Notes: a model not told the origin generated them from the letters alone. Counted from the first letter of the stretch, positions 25,080 to 37,982 are shown. The stretch: DNA of 64,000 nt from Campylorhamphus procurvoides (GCA_013396655.1 WBMV01002768.1:313076-377075), one strand, 5' to 3'. Program-made: numbers and translations.

Positions 25080-25454
25080 CTAAACGGCCTGAAAGAAATG
25101 CTCCCAGAGCAAATGCTGTTCCCTCTGCAGGGTGCCAGCAGGGTATTTCCCAAACACCTTGCAGAACGGAGCCAGCAGCTTCCCGTCATCGTACTCCCTC
25201 CTCGCTGAAGTCACCAGTTCCTTCACTATCTTATCAGCACACTCATTATACCCCGCGAAACACCGTGTAAACATCCCCAGCAAACTGCTCTTGATGACAA
25301 TTTCCTTGCCAAATAAGCCACTTCCCTGCTTTGAGTGATGGTTATGAGAGAGGGTTTTTGTACCTGCTGTTGTTTGAACAAGTGAGAAGTAAATAGAGCT
25401 CCCTTTCTGGGAGCTCCCCCGTGCACCTGCTCGGTGCAGCTTCATCCCAGGCAC
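25080..25454 (-). other. Unidentified ORF with CpG-rich core; coding status unknown
   Basis: This 124-codon ORF ends at 25080. Its last ~80 codons read less like chance than the neighbouring ORFs: segments such as GLFGKEIVIKSSLLGMF, RCFAGYNECADKIVKELV and YDDGKLLAPFCKVFGKYP have balanced, protein-like composition. Seven CpGs fall within about 100 bp (25167-25265) in otherwise CpG-poor DNA. I do not recognise a family. It could be an exon of an unknown transcript, an old retrocopy, a conserved non-coding element or chance. The N-terminal 40 codons look random, so the annotated Met is doubtful. Confidence 0.3.
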
Positions 25455-28355
25455 AGGGAGGAAGGTGGCTCTGGGAGCTGCTCATTAAAATCCTGGCAGC
25501 TCATCACTGCAGCTTTGTGCAGTTTCTAACCTGGAATTTGGCTGAGGGAGGAAGATAACACAGGCAGGAGCTGCCAAGGGAGCTTTTCTACAGTCCAAGC
25601 TGTCAGGCAGTTGGGTTTACATCTTATTCCAAAGGATGGCACCTCCAGTGGCACAGCATCTCTCCTCAAGCTGGGTACTGACACGGGCTGTGCTGGGAAG
25701 GGATTGTTTGTGCTGGGCTCACCAAACTGTGGGGCTGCTGCTGGGCACGTCCCAGAGCAGAGAGCTGCTGTGCTCAGAGAAGATGACAGAACACCTGACA
25801 TCTTCAGCCCCCTTCTCTCTCTCTGTGCCTTCCTTCATGCCCTGCCACAGCTGCTGGGGGACTCCCAGCAGTCCTGGGGCTGCTCTGCCTCACAGCAGGT
25901 AATGATGGAGACAGGCCAGGACCTGTTTGGGACTCCAAGTGCTTCCTGTGCTCCTCTCCAGCGTTTTAGCTCAGGCCCAGTCTCAGAAAGCCCTTCCAGC
26001 TTTCCCTGATGTTTCCCCCCCTCCTGAGTGACCCTGGCTGAGCCTGGCTGGAGCAGAGCCCTTGGCCTCCTTCCTCCCCTATTCAGAGAGAGAAAGAGCA
26101 TGGGGAGAAAGGGGAAAAGAACAGAAACTAAATTAGTCTCCCTGCTGGTAGCAGAGCTTCCAGCAGCCATCCCAGGAGTCTGTCCAGCCCCTTCCCCAGC
26201 CCCAGGTTTGGGGCAGACCCTCCTGGGGTGTTGGAGGAGCTGTGCTGTTCTCCAGGAGCTCCCTGCTAATCCCTCCCTGGGCTGGGCTGGGATGGCTGTT
26301 TGTCTCACATGGGCACATTCCCACCCCTCTCCCTCTTCCCCCCCAACTCATATTTCACAAAGATACATTTTTTTCTTCCCTTCCCCGTGTAAATAACACC
26401 ACATATGGCCCCAAACAGTGTGTTCAGCCAGCAAGGCTGCTCCTGACAGGAGCCAGAGCTAAGCTAAGCAAACAGGATCACTGAGCAGCCTGGCCTGGTG
26501 CCCACCTGAGCAGGCTGCAGGAAAGCTTTAAAGCTCAGGGAGAAACATCAGGAGGAGAAAGGGAAGATTTTTTAAAGAGGAGTTCAAATACAGATTAAAA
26601 GGAAAGAAAAGCAAATCCCCTTTGTGCATTGGTGGCTTTGGTTTGTTTCTTGAAGTGATGTAAATGATGCTGGAGCCAATTTCTGTATCATTCTATGACC
26701 CCTGCCACACATTAAGACAAGGTGTTGGGGTATAGGATGCTTTGTACTATTGCCCTGTGTCCACATCAGCTCTTTGTACTTACCCAGCTGATGACTGAGA
26801 AGAAAATTTAATAGAAACTACCATGTAAGCATAGTCACTTGGGGTTTAGGTCTGGTCTGTGGAGCTGGAGGAATTAGAAGTGAGAGAGAAGCTAAAGCCT
26901 CATCTTTGCTGTGCTGAATCCTGGTTTCAGGAGCTCCCTAGTCCAGGGAACTGCATTTTAGCAGGATTTGCAGCCTGTCCTGCTTTCCAGGCAGAGGATG
27001 TGTTACACCAGGAGATGCAACATGTCTCTGATGAGGTGCAGGAACAGCAGGCGAGCTGGAAACCTTGCTCTGAGACCAGCTCTGAAATAATTACAGTTCC
27101 CTGGAGGTACAGAGAGCAGAAGGGGCAATACAGAGCTCGATAGTGAGAATCCTCCAAGTCTTGACATGCTGTAAAAAGAATCTATAAGGCTTAAGATCAG
27201 TGAGGAAAGAAAGCTGGGCTGGTCCTGGCACTGTGAGGGGCTGTGCTGTACCTTCCCAGGGTCACACTGGGACATGGACAGAGTCCTGCAAAATTATCCA
27301 CCTGATACAGACTGAGAAAGTGTCTTTTCATTCAGGAAGTGAGTCCCTTATTTAGCCTGAAAAATCAATGACACTAATAACAGCAGGGAATACATTCTGG
27401 CATGTGAGAGAGGGTGAATTTCTTCCCCAGTGATCACTGAACCAGTGAGCAAAGGTATTGCCCTGGCCTGGGTTTTGATAAGCAGTGAGGGCACCGTACT
27501 GAGAAAGCAACCCTGGATTCAGAGATTAACTGCTGATTCAATTAAAATGAAATGGTAAGACAAACAAAGCCTGCAAATAAGGTGCTTGATTTCAAATAGG
27601 CAAATCCTTGTTGGTTAAGAGAAATCCACAGGAATGAAAATTGGACTCAGGAGCTCAGAGGAGCAATTGCAATTGCAATTTTTCCAAGGAAAAAAAAACA
27701 ACCAGAGTTCAAAACGTTTGAGAGGTGGGGGGTGAGGACACCTTCCAAGGGAGGTTTCCAGCCCTAGCTGGATGAATAACCACCTCAAAAGGATGCTAAC
27801 AGTCATCAGAATGCCTGCAAGGGATGGGGAAACAGGCCAGATCAGCAGAGAGCAGCAGTTTAGAGGTCGGTGTGTGGAGGAATCAGAGCTGTCAGAAGCC
27901 ACGCTGACTAACCTTGCAATGGGCATTAAAAGAACCAGCCCCGAGTTCTTCAGGTGCAGAACAAAAACAGCAAGGAAGGAAGGAAGAGCTGGTGATGCTC
28001 TGCAATCAGCATGGGGTAGAGATTAAGGCGGGTCTAAATATTGCCTCAGAAGGGCTTAATCATCAGTGGGAAAAAGGGCTAAATGCAGGGCAAGTGAAGG
28101 CAGAGGTCTCACAGGGAAATTGCCAAGTTCCTGGTAGAAACAACATTCAGAGTTTGCTTTCTGGTGGGGGGGATGTAGAACACCTTCCTCCCTCTGGGTC
28201 TAAACTGGGGAGGAAATCGTGGGTCCTTCAGCAGGGTTTTTATCAACTCTGTCACCTCAGCATCAGCCCCAGAGCACCCAGTTCAGGATACACAGCTGAA
28301 AAGGGGCTGGATTGGAGATGGCTGCAGAAACACTGCCTGTCTCCTCAGCAGCATG
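25455..28355. other. Intergenic, no gene recognised
   Basis: I see no family-level coding match. The ORF at 26859-27143 (+) is Glu/Gln-rich at first sight, but I could not place it and saw no splice context. Confidence 0.55.
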
Positions 28356-28443
28356 GCACAGAGTCACACAGTGGTTCAGGTCAGAGGGACCTTAAAGCCC
28401 ATCCCACTCCACCCCTGCCATGGGCAGGGACACCTTTTCCAAC
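28356..28443 (-). mobile_element. CR1 LINE 3' fragment
   Basis: The plus strand shows GTGGTTCAGGTCAGAGGGAC and CCCCTGCCATGGGCAGGGAC, the reverse complement of the CR1 3' end. It is about 88 bp long. Confidence 0.85.
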
Positions 28444-31400
28444 CATAAAAATGGAAAACTAAATTTTCTGTGGATATCTAGGAGGGACTAGTTGTTTCTG
28501 TAGTTGTTTTTATTTTCTAAAAGAATTTAACTTGTAGATAGAGTTGGGGAGGAAGATAAGAACCCTTTGTCTTCCTGTAGGATGAAGCTTGAGCTGGTTT
28601 GAGGAAGGGAATGTGTGATATGATTTATTCTCAGACCACTCCAGCAGATGAGAGCCATTTCTGCCTCCTCCTGCCCTGGGCTGTGTGGCCATGGGCATGT
28701 TGTGACCCCAGAGGGATGCCAAGTGTCCCTGCTGTCATTTCCAACCCCAGCCTATTCAGGTCTCCTGCACTTCACTGCACACACACTCTCTCTGCCCCAA
28801 CAGCTCCCAGTAACCTTCCCCTTTTCCTTACTTTCCCTCCTCCTGCTCAGGCACGTTGCTGAGGAGGGCAAAAGTCAACGTTGCTTGAGGAGGGAGACCC
28901 TCAGTGCCCTGAGCAGTGACATGGGAGGGAGGAGAGGAGCCAGTGGGCAAGGGAGGGCTCTGGGAGAGGTGGCAGGAACAGGGGGAAGGCACCAGGAGAG
29001 GGGAGGGAAAGTTAAGAGGAGAGAAAACGTTTTTGCCCTGATTTGTGAGAAATCTCTCTGCTGTCCGCTAGCAAATTTCTCCTGGTTTTGCAGCAGCTGC
29101 AGCCTCGAGCTACAGCCTGGGAGCAGGGGAAGATGAAAGCAAAGGCAGAGGTGGGAGAGGGCCCAAGTCTTGCTAAACCAGCGGGATGTGAAAGCCGCAG
29201 CACTGCCTGGCTGTCAGCGCTTTCCTCCTGCTCCTGGTGCTGCCCTGGCAGCAGTTCTGAGCCCTGCACACAGGGAAGGGGCTGCAGAGCAGGGCAGGGA
29301 GGGCAGGGCAGGGAGGGCAGGGCACTGGGAAGGGGCTGCAGAGCAGGGCAGGGAGGGCAGGGCACTGGGAAGGGCTGGGATGGCAGGGGAGCAGTGCTGG
29401 GAGGCAGCCCTGAAGGCACTGGCTGTCCAGCAGTGCCCAGGGGCTGCAGAGGACTCCCTCCCAGTCTGTCCTGGCCAGGCAGGAGTTTCTCCAGGGCTGA
29501 CTGCTCCAGATAAAAGCTGCCTCTCTTCCTCTCCCTGCCCTGGCTGGCAGGAGCAGTTCAGCTCCAGTGCCTGCATCTCCTCTTGGCACCGGAGGAGCAG
29601 ATGGGAACACCTCGCTCAGTTGGAAGAGTCTGTCCTGACTTTGGGGGTTTTGTTCTTTCCTTTTCTTTCTTTCTTTTATTTTTTTAACCCACAGTTAATG
29701 TCTCCAGTGCTAAGCTGGGCTGCTCAGAATTCTCCAAATCTTGCACTAAGCAGGTCTGCTCCTGCTCTGACTCAGGGTAGATGTTCAAAGTGCTCCTGCG
29801 GGGCAGGGGAGGGGGTTGGCAGCTCGTTGCTTCATCAGCTCTTTCCAAGGTGTTTCTTGACCTTGCAGCTCTGCACTCTCTCCTGTCCACCCCAGGCCGT
29901 GGCCTCTGCCTTTCTTGCACCCCCACGAGTCACTGGTCAGTGTGTTTTGTGGGCAGAGCACACCTGCCTTCTCTCCAGGTGCTCCACATGGACCCTTATG
30001 CCCTCCAGCAATGCCAAATAATGCCAGGTCATCAGAGGGGCTCTCAGAGCCGGAGCAATCCCTAAACCACACGTCTCAACACAAGCTTTTATACCAGCCA
30101 ACAAGTCTGCCCTGCCAGGATTAATCATTACACCAAATGCAACACTTCCACCAAACCCTGAACCGTGTTGGCTGTTTAAACCCTGAGTGACTTCTGTGCC
30201 AAGTAAGGGCACCGTCCTGCCCTCCTCTGCCCTGCCCTGGCTCTGACACGGGGCATTTAAAGCTGGAGCTGTGCTGGGGATGCTGCCTGGCATCTCCTGC
30301 TGCTTTGCCTCGCAGCTGGTGGCTGTGATGCTGGGGGAGGCTTTGCTGCAAGGCAGGGAACAGGACCCTGTCTGTTTGGAGCTCGGGTTTTGAGCGGGGC
30401 CCCTCTTGGTGCCCCCACCTCCTTCCCCCTTTTACGAGGAGCTGGCCTCTTTCAGCTGACAGCAGGGCTTTCCTGCCAGGCTTGTTAGCTTTAGCTGGAA
30501 CAATTTCCTTTGAACTCAGCTTGAATTAACATCTCCATGGCAATAGGATCAGGGCTTTGTCTCCTGCAACCTGCCCTTCACCCTCAACAAGAGGTTCTAC
30601 CAGGAGGTGGGAAGGGAAGGGAAGGGGATGGCACCACCAGCCCTTCCTGGGGCAAAGCAGAGGTGTTGGATGGGAGGACAAGGCAGGGATGATCCTGCTG
30701 TGACTTCCCAGGGGAGGATGGGGAAGCTGCAGCAGATGCTGGCAGGTCCTCACTCAGTTTGGATCTTGCTGCAGAGAGTGCCAGCCAGTGAATGTGTGGT
30801 GGGGTGAAAGGAAAGCAGCTTGTTTCTCTTCTCCACGAACAATCCCAAGCAGTTTGCCTGGGACTGGGTTTCTCTGGTGCTGAGCCAAAGCAGTGGAAGG
30901 AAAACAGTGCTTCCACTTTATCCAAACCCAGTGTTTTCCCTTCTGTGCTGTTCTGCCTCCCCATCTCTGCCACAGCCAGCTCCATCTCTCGGGGCTGCTC
31001 ATTCATCTCCAGGATTTGGGAATGTGCTGCTGCCCAGGGATGGTGGCTGGGTGGCTCTCCCACCCTCTCCGTGACCATCTGGCTGTTTGCTCATCAGATA
31101 CTCCTCCTGATTCCTCTTCTAATTCCCCCAGAAGGAAGATCCCTCTCCTTGGGCTGTTATGAAACTTGACCTTTCCAGTTCTGCTGCCTCTGTGTCACCC
31201 CCAGCCCAGGCAACCCGGCCACGAGATAAAGAGCCACTTGATTCCCTCCCTGTCTCGCTCCCACTCCAGCCCCAGCCCACGTGGGTCAGTCTGTTTGGCA
31301 GCAGTGGCCTCTCACCAACAATATGGGTTTTTTCCTCTTGGAGAGTGAGAGGCTGCTTTTGCAGCCAAGTCTGTAGGTGGGAAAATAGGGGCCTTTTCCT

Positions 31401-32277
31401 TGGAATGTTGCGTGAATTTTTCAGGAGCTGCCTGAGGGAAATTTCTTTTTGGGGGCAGAACAGGGGATGATGTAAACAGTGAGCAACCACTTCCCTTTCT
31501 CCTGCTCCTCCTTATCATCCAGTTGTCTCCCCTAAATGCCCTGGGAAGGCAGTGTGGTTCCTGCTCCCCACTCCTGACATCCTGGGATGGGCAGAAGGTG
31601 TCTGGGCAGGGCAGGGAAGCCTCAGGTGGATGCTGAGTGTGCACAGAAGTTTTGCTGGGTGTTATAGCTGTGATCCCCCAAAAAGCCTGGGGAGCAGGAC
31701 AAGGTCCTCTGCCCCATGACACACTGGGGGGTTCAGCAGGGTGCAAGGGGAAAGGAATGCAGGGGCAACACCATAAGGACCAGAGCTCTTGGCTCAGTTG
31801 TGCAGGTTTGATTTCCCTTTTTTCACCTCTTTCTTCCCCCACAGCACTTTTTCCCCCTCCTCCTCCAAGGGAGGTGCTGTGGCTGGATCACAGCAGGCAC
31901 TTCTCATTCCCTGTTAATGAGAAACTCCTGCACTTTGTCCCTTGAAACAGAGCCACGTCCTGCACGTGATGGTGGGGAAGGGCTGCAGCCAAGGCTGGGG
32001 AGAAGGGATGAAGCAGCTCCCGTTGTACACGTGGCTCCTGAGCTGGGTGCTGGGAAGGCACCAGCTGAGCCCCAGTTGCTGGGAATCAAAGCCTGTCTGG
32101 CTGGACCCTGCAGCCCCTGTGCTGACTCAGCGGGCTGTCTGCAGCTCCTCATCCCAGGGGAATCCATCCCCCCACGCTTCCCACCTCCCCCAGCTCCATC
32201 CTGGGCTGGGATTAGCACGCAAGACCCTACATGCACATCCCAGCCTGCTGTGAATCACACACGGGCGGGATGGTTTC
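28444..32277. other. Intergenic, G-rich, with minisatellite at 29274-29395
   Basis: This is GC-rich intergenic DNA. Long overlapping ORFs here follow from low stop-codon frequency and show no domains. Confidence 0.6.
29274..29395. repeat. G-rich tandem repeat
   Basis: Nested repeats of GGGAAGGGGCTGCAGAGCAG and GGCAGGGAGGGCAGGG form two to three longer units of about 45-60 bp. The plus strand has many GGG runs and could form G-quadruplexes. Confidence 0.85.
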
Positions 32278-32465
32278 CTGGAGCCGCAGGGCTGGGGTCA
32301 TTGCTCACCTCCTGGAGCTGCAGGACTGGGGTCATTGCTCACCTCCTGGAGCTGCAGGACTGGGGTCATTGCTCACCTCCTGGAGCTGCAGGACTGGGGT
32401 CATTGCTCACCTCCTGGGGCAGCAGGACTGGGGTCATTGCTCACCTCCTGGGGCAGCTGGGCTGG
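32278..32465. repeat. 34-bp minisatellite, 5.5 copies
   Basis: Units begin CTGGAGCTGCAGGACTGGGG and end TCATTGCTCACCTC, starting at 32278, 32312, 32346, 32380, 32414 and a partial one at 32448. The period is exact. Units 2 and 3 are identical by eye. Because 34 is not a multiple of 3, the repeat stays open in shifting frames and creates spurious ORFs. Confidence 0.96.
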
Positions 32466-34128
32466 CATTTTCCCAGGGCAGCAGCCAGGGAAACCCCCAG
32501 AGCCAGGGCCAGCTACAAGGGGTGACCCTGAGAAGGAAGGAAGGGCAGATTTCTTTTGCCACAACCTGCTAAGGGTGCCACAAACCTGCTTGGCATCTGT
32601 GCCCCTCTGTGCACCCTGCCAGGGTCCAGCGTGTGCCTCCTGAGCTCTGCTCGGAGTGGGCAGAGCACCCAGTGCCTCCTCCTGCCGAGCTTAGTGCCTC
32701 TTATCTCCAGCAGAAGATACCTCTTTCCTTGTTCATACAGACAAGAGTGCCCTGACCCCTTTGTGGCTCCATCCCAGCCAGGAATTCATGTTTCCTTGCC
32801 ACCCTGGCCCATGAGCTGTGAAGGGAATATAATGTGATTCCTCCCGCAGCGCGAGGAGCTGCTCAATTAATTCTGGGCTGCAGATTTCCTTCCAGCAGCG
32901 CCCCACGAACAGCAGGATGTATTCTCTCTGGCCTGGCACTCTCCATGTGCAGGCTGCCCAGCCTGGAAGTGGTTGGCAGGGCAGCCACAGGCAGGACCAT
33001 CTTGTTTTGTCCTTAGCCAAGCTCTGAGCTTCGTGCCACGGTGCCTTGGGCTCACAAAAGGGGCTTCCCGCTGGTAGCTTTGTCTTGCTCCAGCTCTTGT
33101 GCCCCCTTGCTGTCTTCCCTCATGCTTTTCTGCTTCCCTGAATCGCTGTCTGATAGTACATTCTGGTTTTACTCCTCAGTGTGACTGAAAGACACATCCC
33201 AAACTCCAGAGTTACAGCTCGAGCCAAACCTCTCCAGCCTTTGGGGTATTTAAAATTCAGAGCCCAGTTCTTTGTTGAGGGAGAGTTGGGAGCTCTGGGA
33301 TTTGAGTATCATTTTTGTTTGGGCAGCTTCTCAGAAAGTGCTGCTGATTTCTCTCACATGCCACAGAGAGGGAAGGCAGAAGCATCTTGCCTTTGATGCC
33401 CTGGAGAGAAGAAAAAATTTCCCAGCTCTAAAAACCTCCCAGCTTTTGCATTCCTGCACCCTCCACCTCCTCGATGGGGGGAGGGACACACAGCAACAGG
33501 AAACTCTCAGCCAGCTGTGATTTTTTACCAGAATCCGAGAAACTGCCTGAGCTGGGTCATCAGAATGACAGAGCAGCTCAGCTGGGCTGGAGGGAAGGGG
33601 AGAGAGAGAGAATTTCCCAGCATGGGGGGCCTTGGGGAGCAGGACTGGGGGAAGCCCCTTCTCTGAAATAACTGGGAGAAGGAGAAAAACAGGAAAAAAA
33701 GGCTGGAAAGGCTGACCAGGGATCTAGAAAATACTCGTCTGCAGTCCTGGGGCTGTGCCTAGTCGGTGAGTGGCTGTGGTTTTTCAGCCCTGGTCTGGCA
33801 GCAGCACAGGGGTGTGTAAAGGGTCACCTGGAAGAGCTTGGTTTCCTCTGCTGGCCTTGTGCTCCTCCAGCTTTATCAGTCCCCCAGCAGTGCTGGAACC
33901 AGCGCCAGGCGGGGAAGAGATTATTTATTTGATTTTGGTTTGCTCCATCCCCCAAACGCCACATCAGCAGCGAGCTGCAGGATGACCTCAATGAGGAACA
34001 GATTGTCCCTTGGCCTGTCTCCATCTCCCTGCCTCTGGGGACGTCAGGCAGGAGGACCTTGAGCTTGGAAGATAGAGATGAGGGAGGGTGGCCTGTTTCC
34101 AGGAGCTGCATGTTGGGATAATGTCACT

Positions 34129-34576
34129 GGGGAGCTGCAGCAGGGTTTGGGAGCAGCAGCAGGGTTTGGGAGCTGCAGCAGGGTTTGGGAACTGCAGCAG
34201 GGTTTGGGAATTGCAGCAGGGTTTAGGAGCTGCAGCAGGGTTTGGGAGATGCAGCAGGGTTTGGGGATTACAGCGGGGTTTGGGAATTACAGCAGGGATT
34301 GGGAGCTGCAGCAGGGTTTGGGAATTGCAGCAGGATTTGGGAACTACAGCAGGGTTTGGGAATTGCAGCAGGGTTTGGGAGCTGCAGCAGGGTTTGGGAA
34401 TTACAGTGGGGTTTGGGAGATGCAGCAGGGTTTGGGAGATGCAGCAGGGTTTGGGGATTACAGCGGGGTTTGGGAATTACAGCAGGGATTGGGAGCTGCA
34501 GCAGGGTTTGGGAATTGCAGCAGGATTTGGGAACTACAGCAGGGTTTGGGAATTGCAGCAGGGTTTGGGAGCTGCT
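34129..34576. repeat. 19-bp minisatellite, ~23 copies, with 190-bp higher-order period
   Basis: The unit is GGGAGCTGCAGCAGGGTTT with variants (GAATTGCAG, GATTACAGCGG, GAACTACAG). The variant order repeats at 190 bp (ten units): the block starting TTGGGGATTACAGCGG occurs at 34261 and again at 34451. GGGTTTGGG occurs in most units. All three forward frames are open for about 450 bp. Confidence 0.97.
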
Positions 34577-36464
34577 CCCAGCAAAGATTCACAGCAGGAT
34601 GAGTGAAGAGCTGTGCTCAGTGGAGAAGCTGCTGTGTGACCTGCACCTGAGGTGCTGTCCCTGTGCTTCAGCCTGGTGTGCACAGCACTTGTCCTCCTGC
34701 AGCCACCAGAAAGGCTGAATTCAGTGACAGTGCAGTGAGTGTTTCCTGCCCTCAGGACATCTCTTTGCTGAGGGATCATTTCAGCATCTCTGTGCAATGC
34801 TGAGTGCAGCCAGCTCAGCAAAGAGCAGCGTGAGAAACAGCCTGGTGGTGACTCTGCTCCGTCCCAGGGCAGGATCAGCTTTGGTTTGCCCTGTGGGGAC
34901 CCTCAGAGCCGGATCCTGCACCCCCCATGCCCACACAGACCAGGGCTGGCCCTCACATCTCATCTCAGGGCAGGAATCGTTGCAGAGGTAAAACCCTTCT
35001 CAGTGTAAAAGTGCACAGATCTAGCCCAGAGGGACAACTCTGGTGACCTGTGGGATTTATTCCATCAACACAGGCTGCAGCTGAGGCTTTTTGCTGTTCT
35101 CAAGAAACTGGGAGGGTTATTGACAGCCAAGGGAAAGGTGCCACGTGGGGAGTTCAGGCTGGGTTTGGTGTGTGACTTGTAGCTGTTAGTCACCAGACTT
35201 ATTTCCCAATTTCCAGCTCATTCATTAGTTCCAAATGGCTCGTTCCTTCCAGCCTGGGCTAAATCAGGCTTGGATTTCGGTGGTGCTGATGGTCTGCCCA
35301 GCCCTTGATTCCAGGAAATGAGTTCTGTGGGGTTTGGCAGGAGGAACCTCAAATCAGGAATGGGGCACGAACAGCTTTGGAAAGGGTGGCTTGTCTGGTC
35401 ACTGTCCTGCTCATCCCCAGCTGTTTAACCGGGTTTCAGGCTGATCCCCATCATTATGAGAAGAATATAATATAAGTTTACAAACCTATTTCCAATGAGT
35501 TTTAAGGCACATTGGCATGAATGGTGTCCACAAGTGTCCATCTGTCCACAAACAAAGTAAATAGACATTTTAGTTAACTTGGGGTTTTTTTAAAGCTATT
35601 TGATTCAGTGGATTTGTAAGTCCAGCAGGCTGCTGAATTCTGCAGTAATGTTTCAGGAAAGCATAGGAAATATTTCCAGCTAAATCTGCAAGAAAAATAT
35701 TTGCATTTCCCTCTGGGTTGATTTCTAATGTAAATTGTTGGGGCCGGGGGCTTTGGAGGGGGTTGGTGCTTTTCACTAAGGTTCCACGAAATAGATATTT
35801 TCCTTTACTCTGGAAAAAGATGAAATTTAGACCACTGCAGATGCTCAAGTGCCAAATGACTTCCAAGTACAGGAAAATGTTGGAATTGTAAGTATAAAAC
35901 ATATGGCACGTTGCTTTGGAGGAGGATTGGAAGGGAAAAGCACAATTGTAAAGCCGAACTGAGGATGTTTTATTATTCAGAATGTAAATACTTTCTTGTA
36001 GCTAAGGGAAGCCAGAATTTTGAGCAGATCTGGCTATTTTCTGAAATTTATTCTTTCCAAAGACAAACAGCCTTATTAATTATTTGTATTGTGGCTGCAT
36101 TAGGTCAATTATTTAAACTGTTAGGTCAATTTTATATCACCAAAGCAAAACCCAAAAGATCCTTAAGGATTTGTGTGCAAGTGGATGAAAATGGAAACTA
36201 CCAATGAGATTTTTCCAATTTAAGCCAAAAATAGTCCCCTCTGTCTCTGTCTGCAGACACAGCAGATTTGCCTTTAAACACGGGAGGTGAAGGAGGGGCG
36301 GGAAGAGTCCCCAAATTCTTTATTTTCTGTTGTTGCTTCCCGGTGTATGAGAAAGTTTGGAATGGAATTGAGCCTCCCTGGGGGAGAAACATCAGGCAGG
36401 GCTGACTCTGCTCTTGTCTCCTTGTCTGCAGGGAGCTGGGCCCTTCTGGAAGGCAGGGAATGGG
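34577..36464. other. Intergenic, nothing recognised
   Basis: This is unique sequence. It is AT-rich from about 35430 to 36230 and has a perfect octamer at 35699-35706. I see no coding homology. Confidence 0.6.
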
Positions 36465-36476
36465 GGGAAGCCACCA

Positions 36477-36563
36477 CCCATCCATCCATCCATCCATCCA
36501 TCCATCCATCCATCCATCCATCCATCCCTCCATCCATCCCTCCATCCATCCATCCATCCATCC
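36477..36563. repeat. (CCAT)n microsatellite, copy 1
   Basis: About 87 bp of CCAT units with two CCCT interruptions. Its counterpart is 38504-38590. Confidence 0.97.
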
Positions 36564-37640
36564 TCCCAGTGCCTCTCTGAGCACTCCCAGCCCTGTGCAC
36601 CCACCCAGCCCCTGGAAAAGCCTGGCTCAGTGCTGCCTGACCCTTTGCTTCGGGTTAAATTGATGGCAATCTGTGCTGACTGCTCTGAGAGCCCCCCAGT
36701 GCTGGGGCAGGGCTGATCAGTGGCATTCAGTGTGTTCAGTTGTGCTCACTGCCAGGAATTGCTGCTCAGCTCAGCATCCCCAGAGCTCCCAGGGCTCGAG
36801 GGCTCTGGGGGTCCCCAGCCATTATTGTCACCCCATGAAACCATCCCCACTTTGCTGCCTTGCCATTCAGGGAATGTGGGGCAGAAGCAACTGGGATTGA
36901 GGGCTGGACTGGGAGAGGAGGAGCTCTCCTGACCCCTCTGCAACCAGAGCACAGCACCTCATTAAGCTTGGTTTATTCTCTGTACCTGCAGGTGTTTTTA
37001 TTGCTCATAAACCTCTCCTGGTCCCCCTTTTCGGCTGCTCTCATCTTCTGTGGGTCGTGATTCTTTTCGAAATGTCCATTTTATAAATCACTTTAATTAG
37101 TTTGAGATCATTCTGTTGTATTTATATCACTTGATTTAGGGGTCAGGTTGCTTCCATTACATCTTATACATTGCCTTGATTTTATTTATGGTGTTTCTAG
37201 GGCATTTGCATTGCTTTCCTTAGATGGATATCATTTTGGCTGGATTTACAGTGTATTTCTTCTTTTAGATTTATATCACTTTAATTAGATTTATATCCTT
37301 TCTGAATTTGAGGGCTTCACTTAGATTTATAGTAACTTTTATACTCAGCTTGTCTTGCTTGGAAAATTCACATTCTTTTTGCTTTAAAGGATATTGCTTA
37401 ACTCAACACTGATGGGGCTTTATCTAGTCCTTGATCAGCCTCCCAATTAGAAATATGAAACAAGAACTCCCCACCTGGGTTTTTTTCCCCACTAATTTCC
37501 ACAGGGATCATTTCAGCATAAACTGTGCTGATTTAAATCGACCTCTTGCAGGTCAGCTCCAGCAGGGCTGTGGTGGAGAACATCTCACTGACTGGATTCC
37601 TCACGAGTGGAAGGACAGTTTGGGAGATCCCACTTTTATT

Positions 37641-37692
37641 CACAGATCCTGTGGAATGGTTTGTGTTGGAAGAGACATTAAAGATCCTTTCC
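37641..37692 (-). mobile_element. CR1 tail fragment (copy 1)
   Basis: GTGGAATGGTTTGTGTTGGA followed by AGAGACATTAAAGATCCTTT resembles the reverse complement of the CR1 3' tail. It is short and repeated at 39668-39719. Confidence 0.6.
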
Positions 37693-37982
37693 TCCATCAG
37701 AAGCTGTCCCTGAGGGCTGTTATTTCAGCTGTTCACAGCAGGATATTTGGTTGGGAACATGTGACTCAGGGCTCAGATGGAGGACAGGATGGTTGCTGCT
37801 CCCAGACCTTTCCCAGCTTTACCTGCAAACCCACTGAGGGCCTTAAACTGTTTAATATTAACCCCCTGAATCTCTTAATTCCCAAAATACAACATGGGCT
37901 TTGCTGTATGCCCAGGGATATCTAAAGCTTATGAGATACGACTCCCCCAGCTGTGGTGTTGGGGTACCTGGCTTGGCCTTGA

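Noticed and set aside
27914..28462. 182-codon plus-strand ORF
   Set aside because: Its end lies in a CR1 fragment, composition is random and there is no domain or start context.
34078..34718. Three overlapping 158-174-codon plus-strand ORFs
   Set aside because: All are translations of the 19-bp minisatellite in three frames. They are not genes.
36477..36563. CCAT array as coding (IHPSIHPS or DGWMDGWM peptides)
   Set aside because: A tetranucleotide microsatellite read in frame; not a protein.
37431..37925. 164-codon plus-strand ORF, repeated at 39458-39952
   Set aside because: The identity of the two copies comes from the 2-kb duplication, not from coding constraint. It overlaps a CR1 tail fragment and has no family resemblance.
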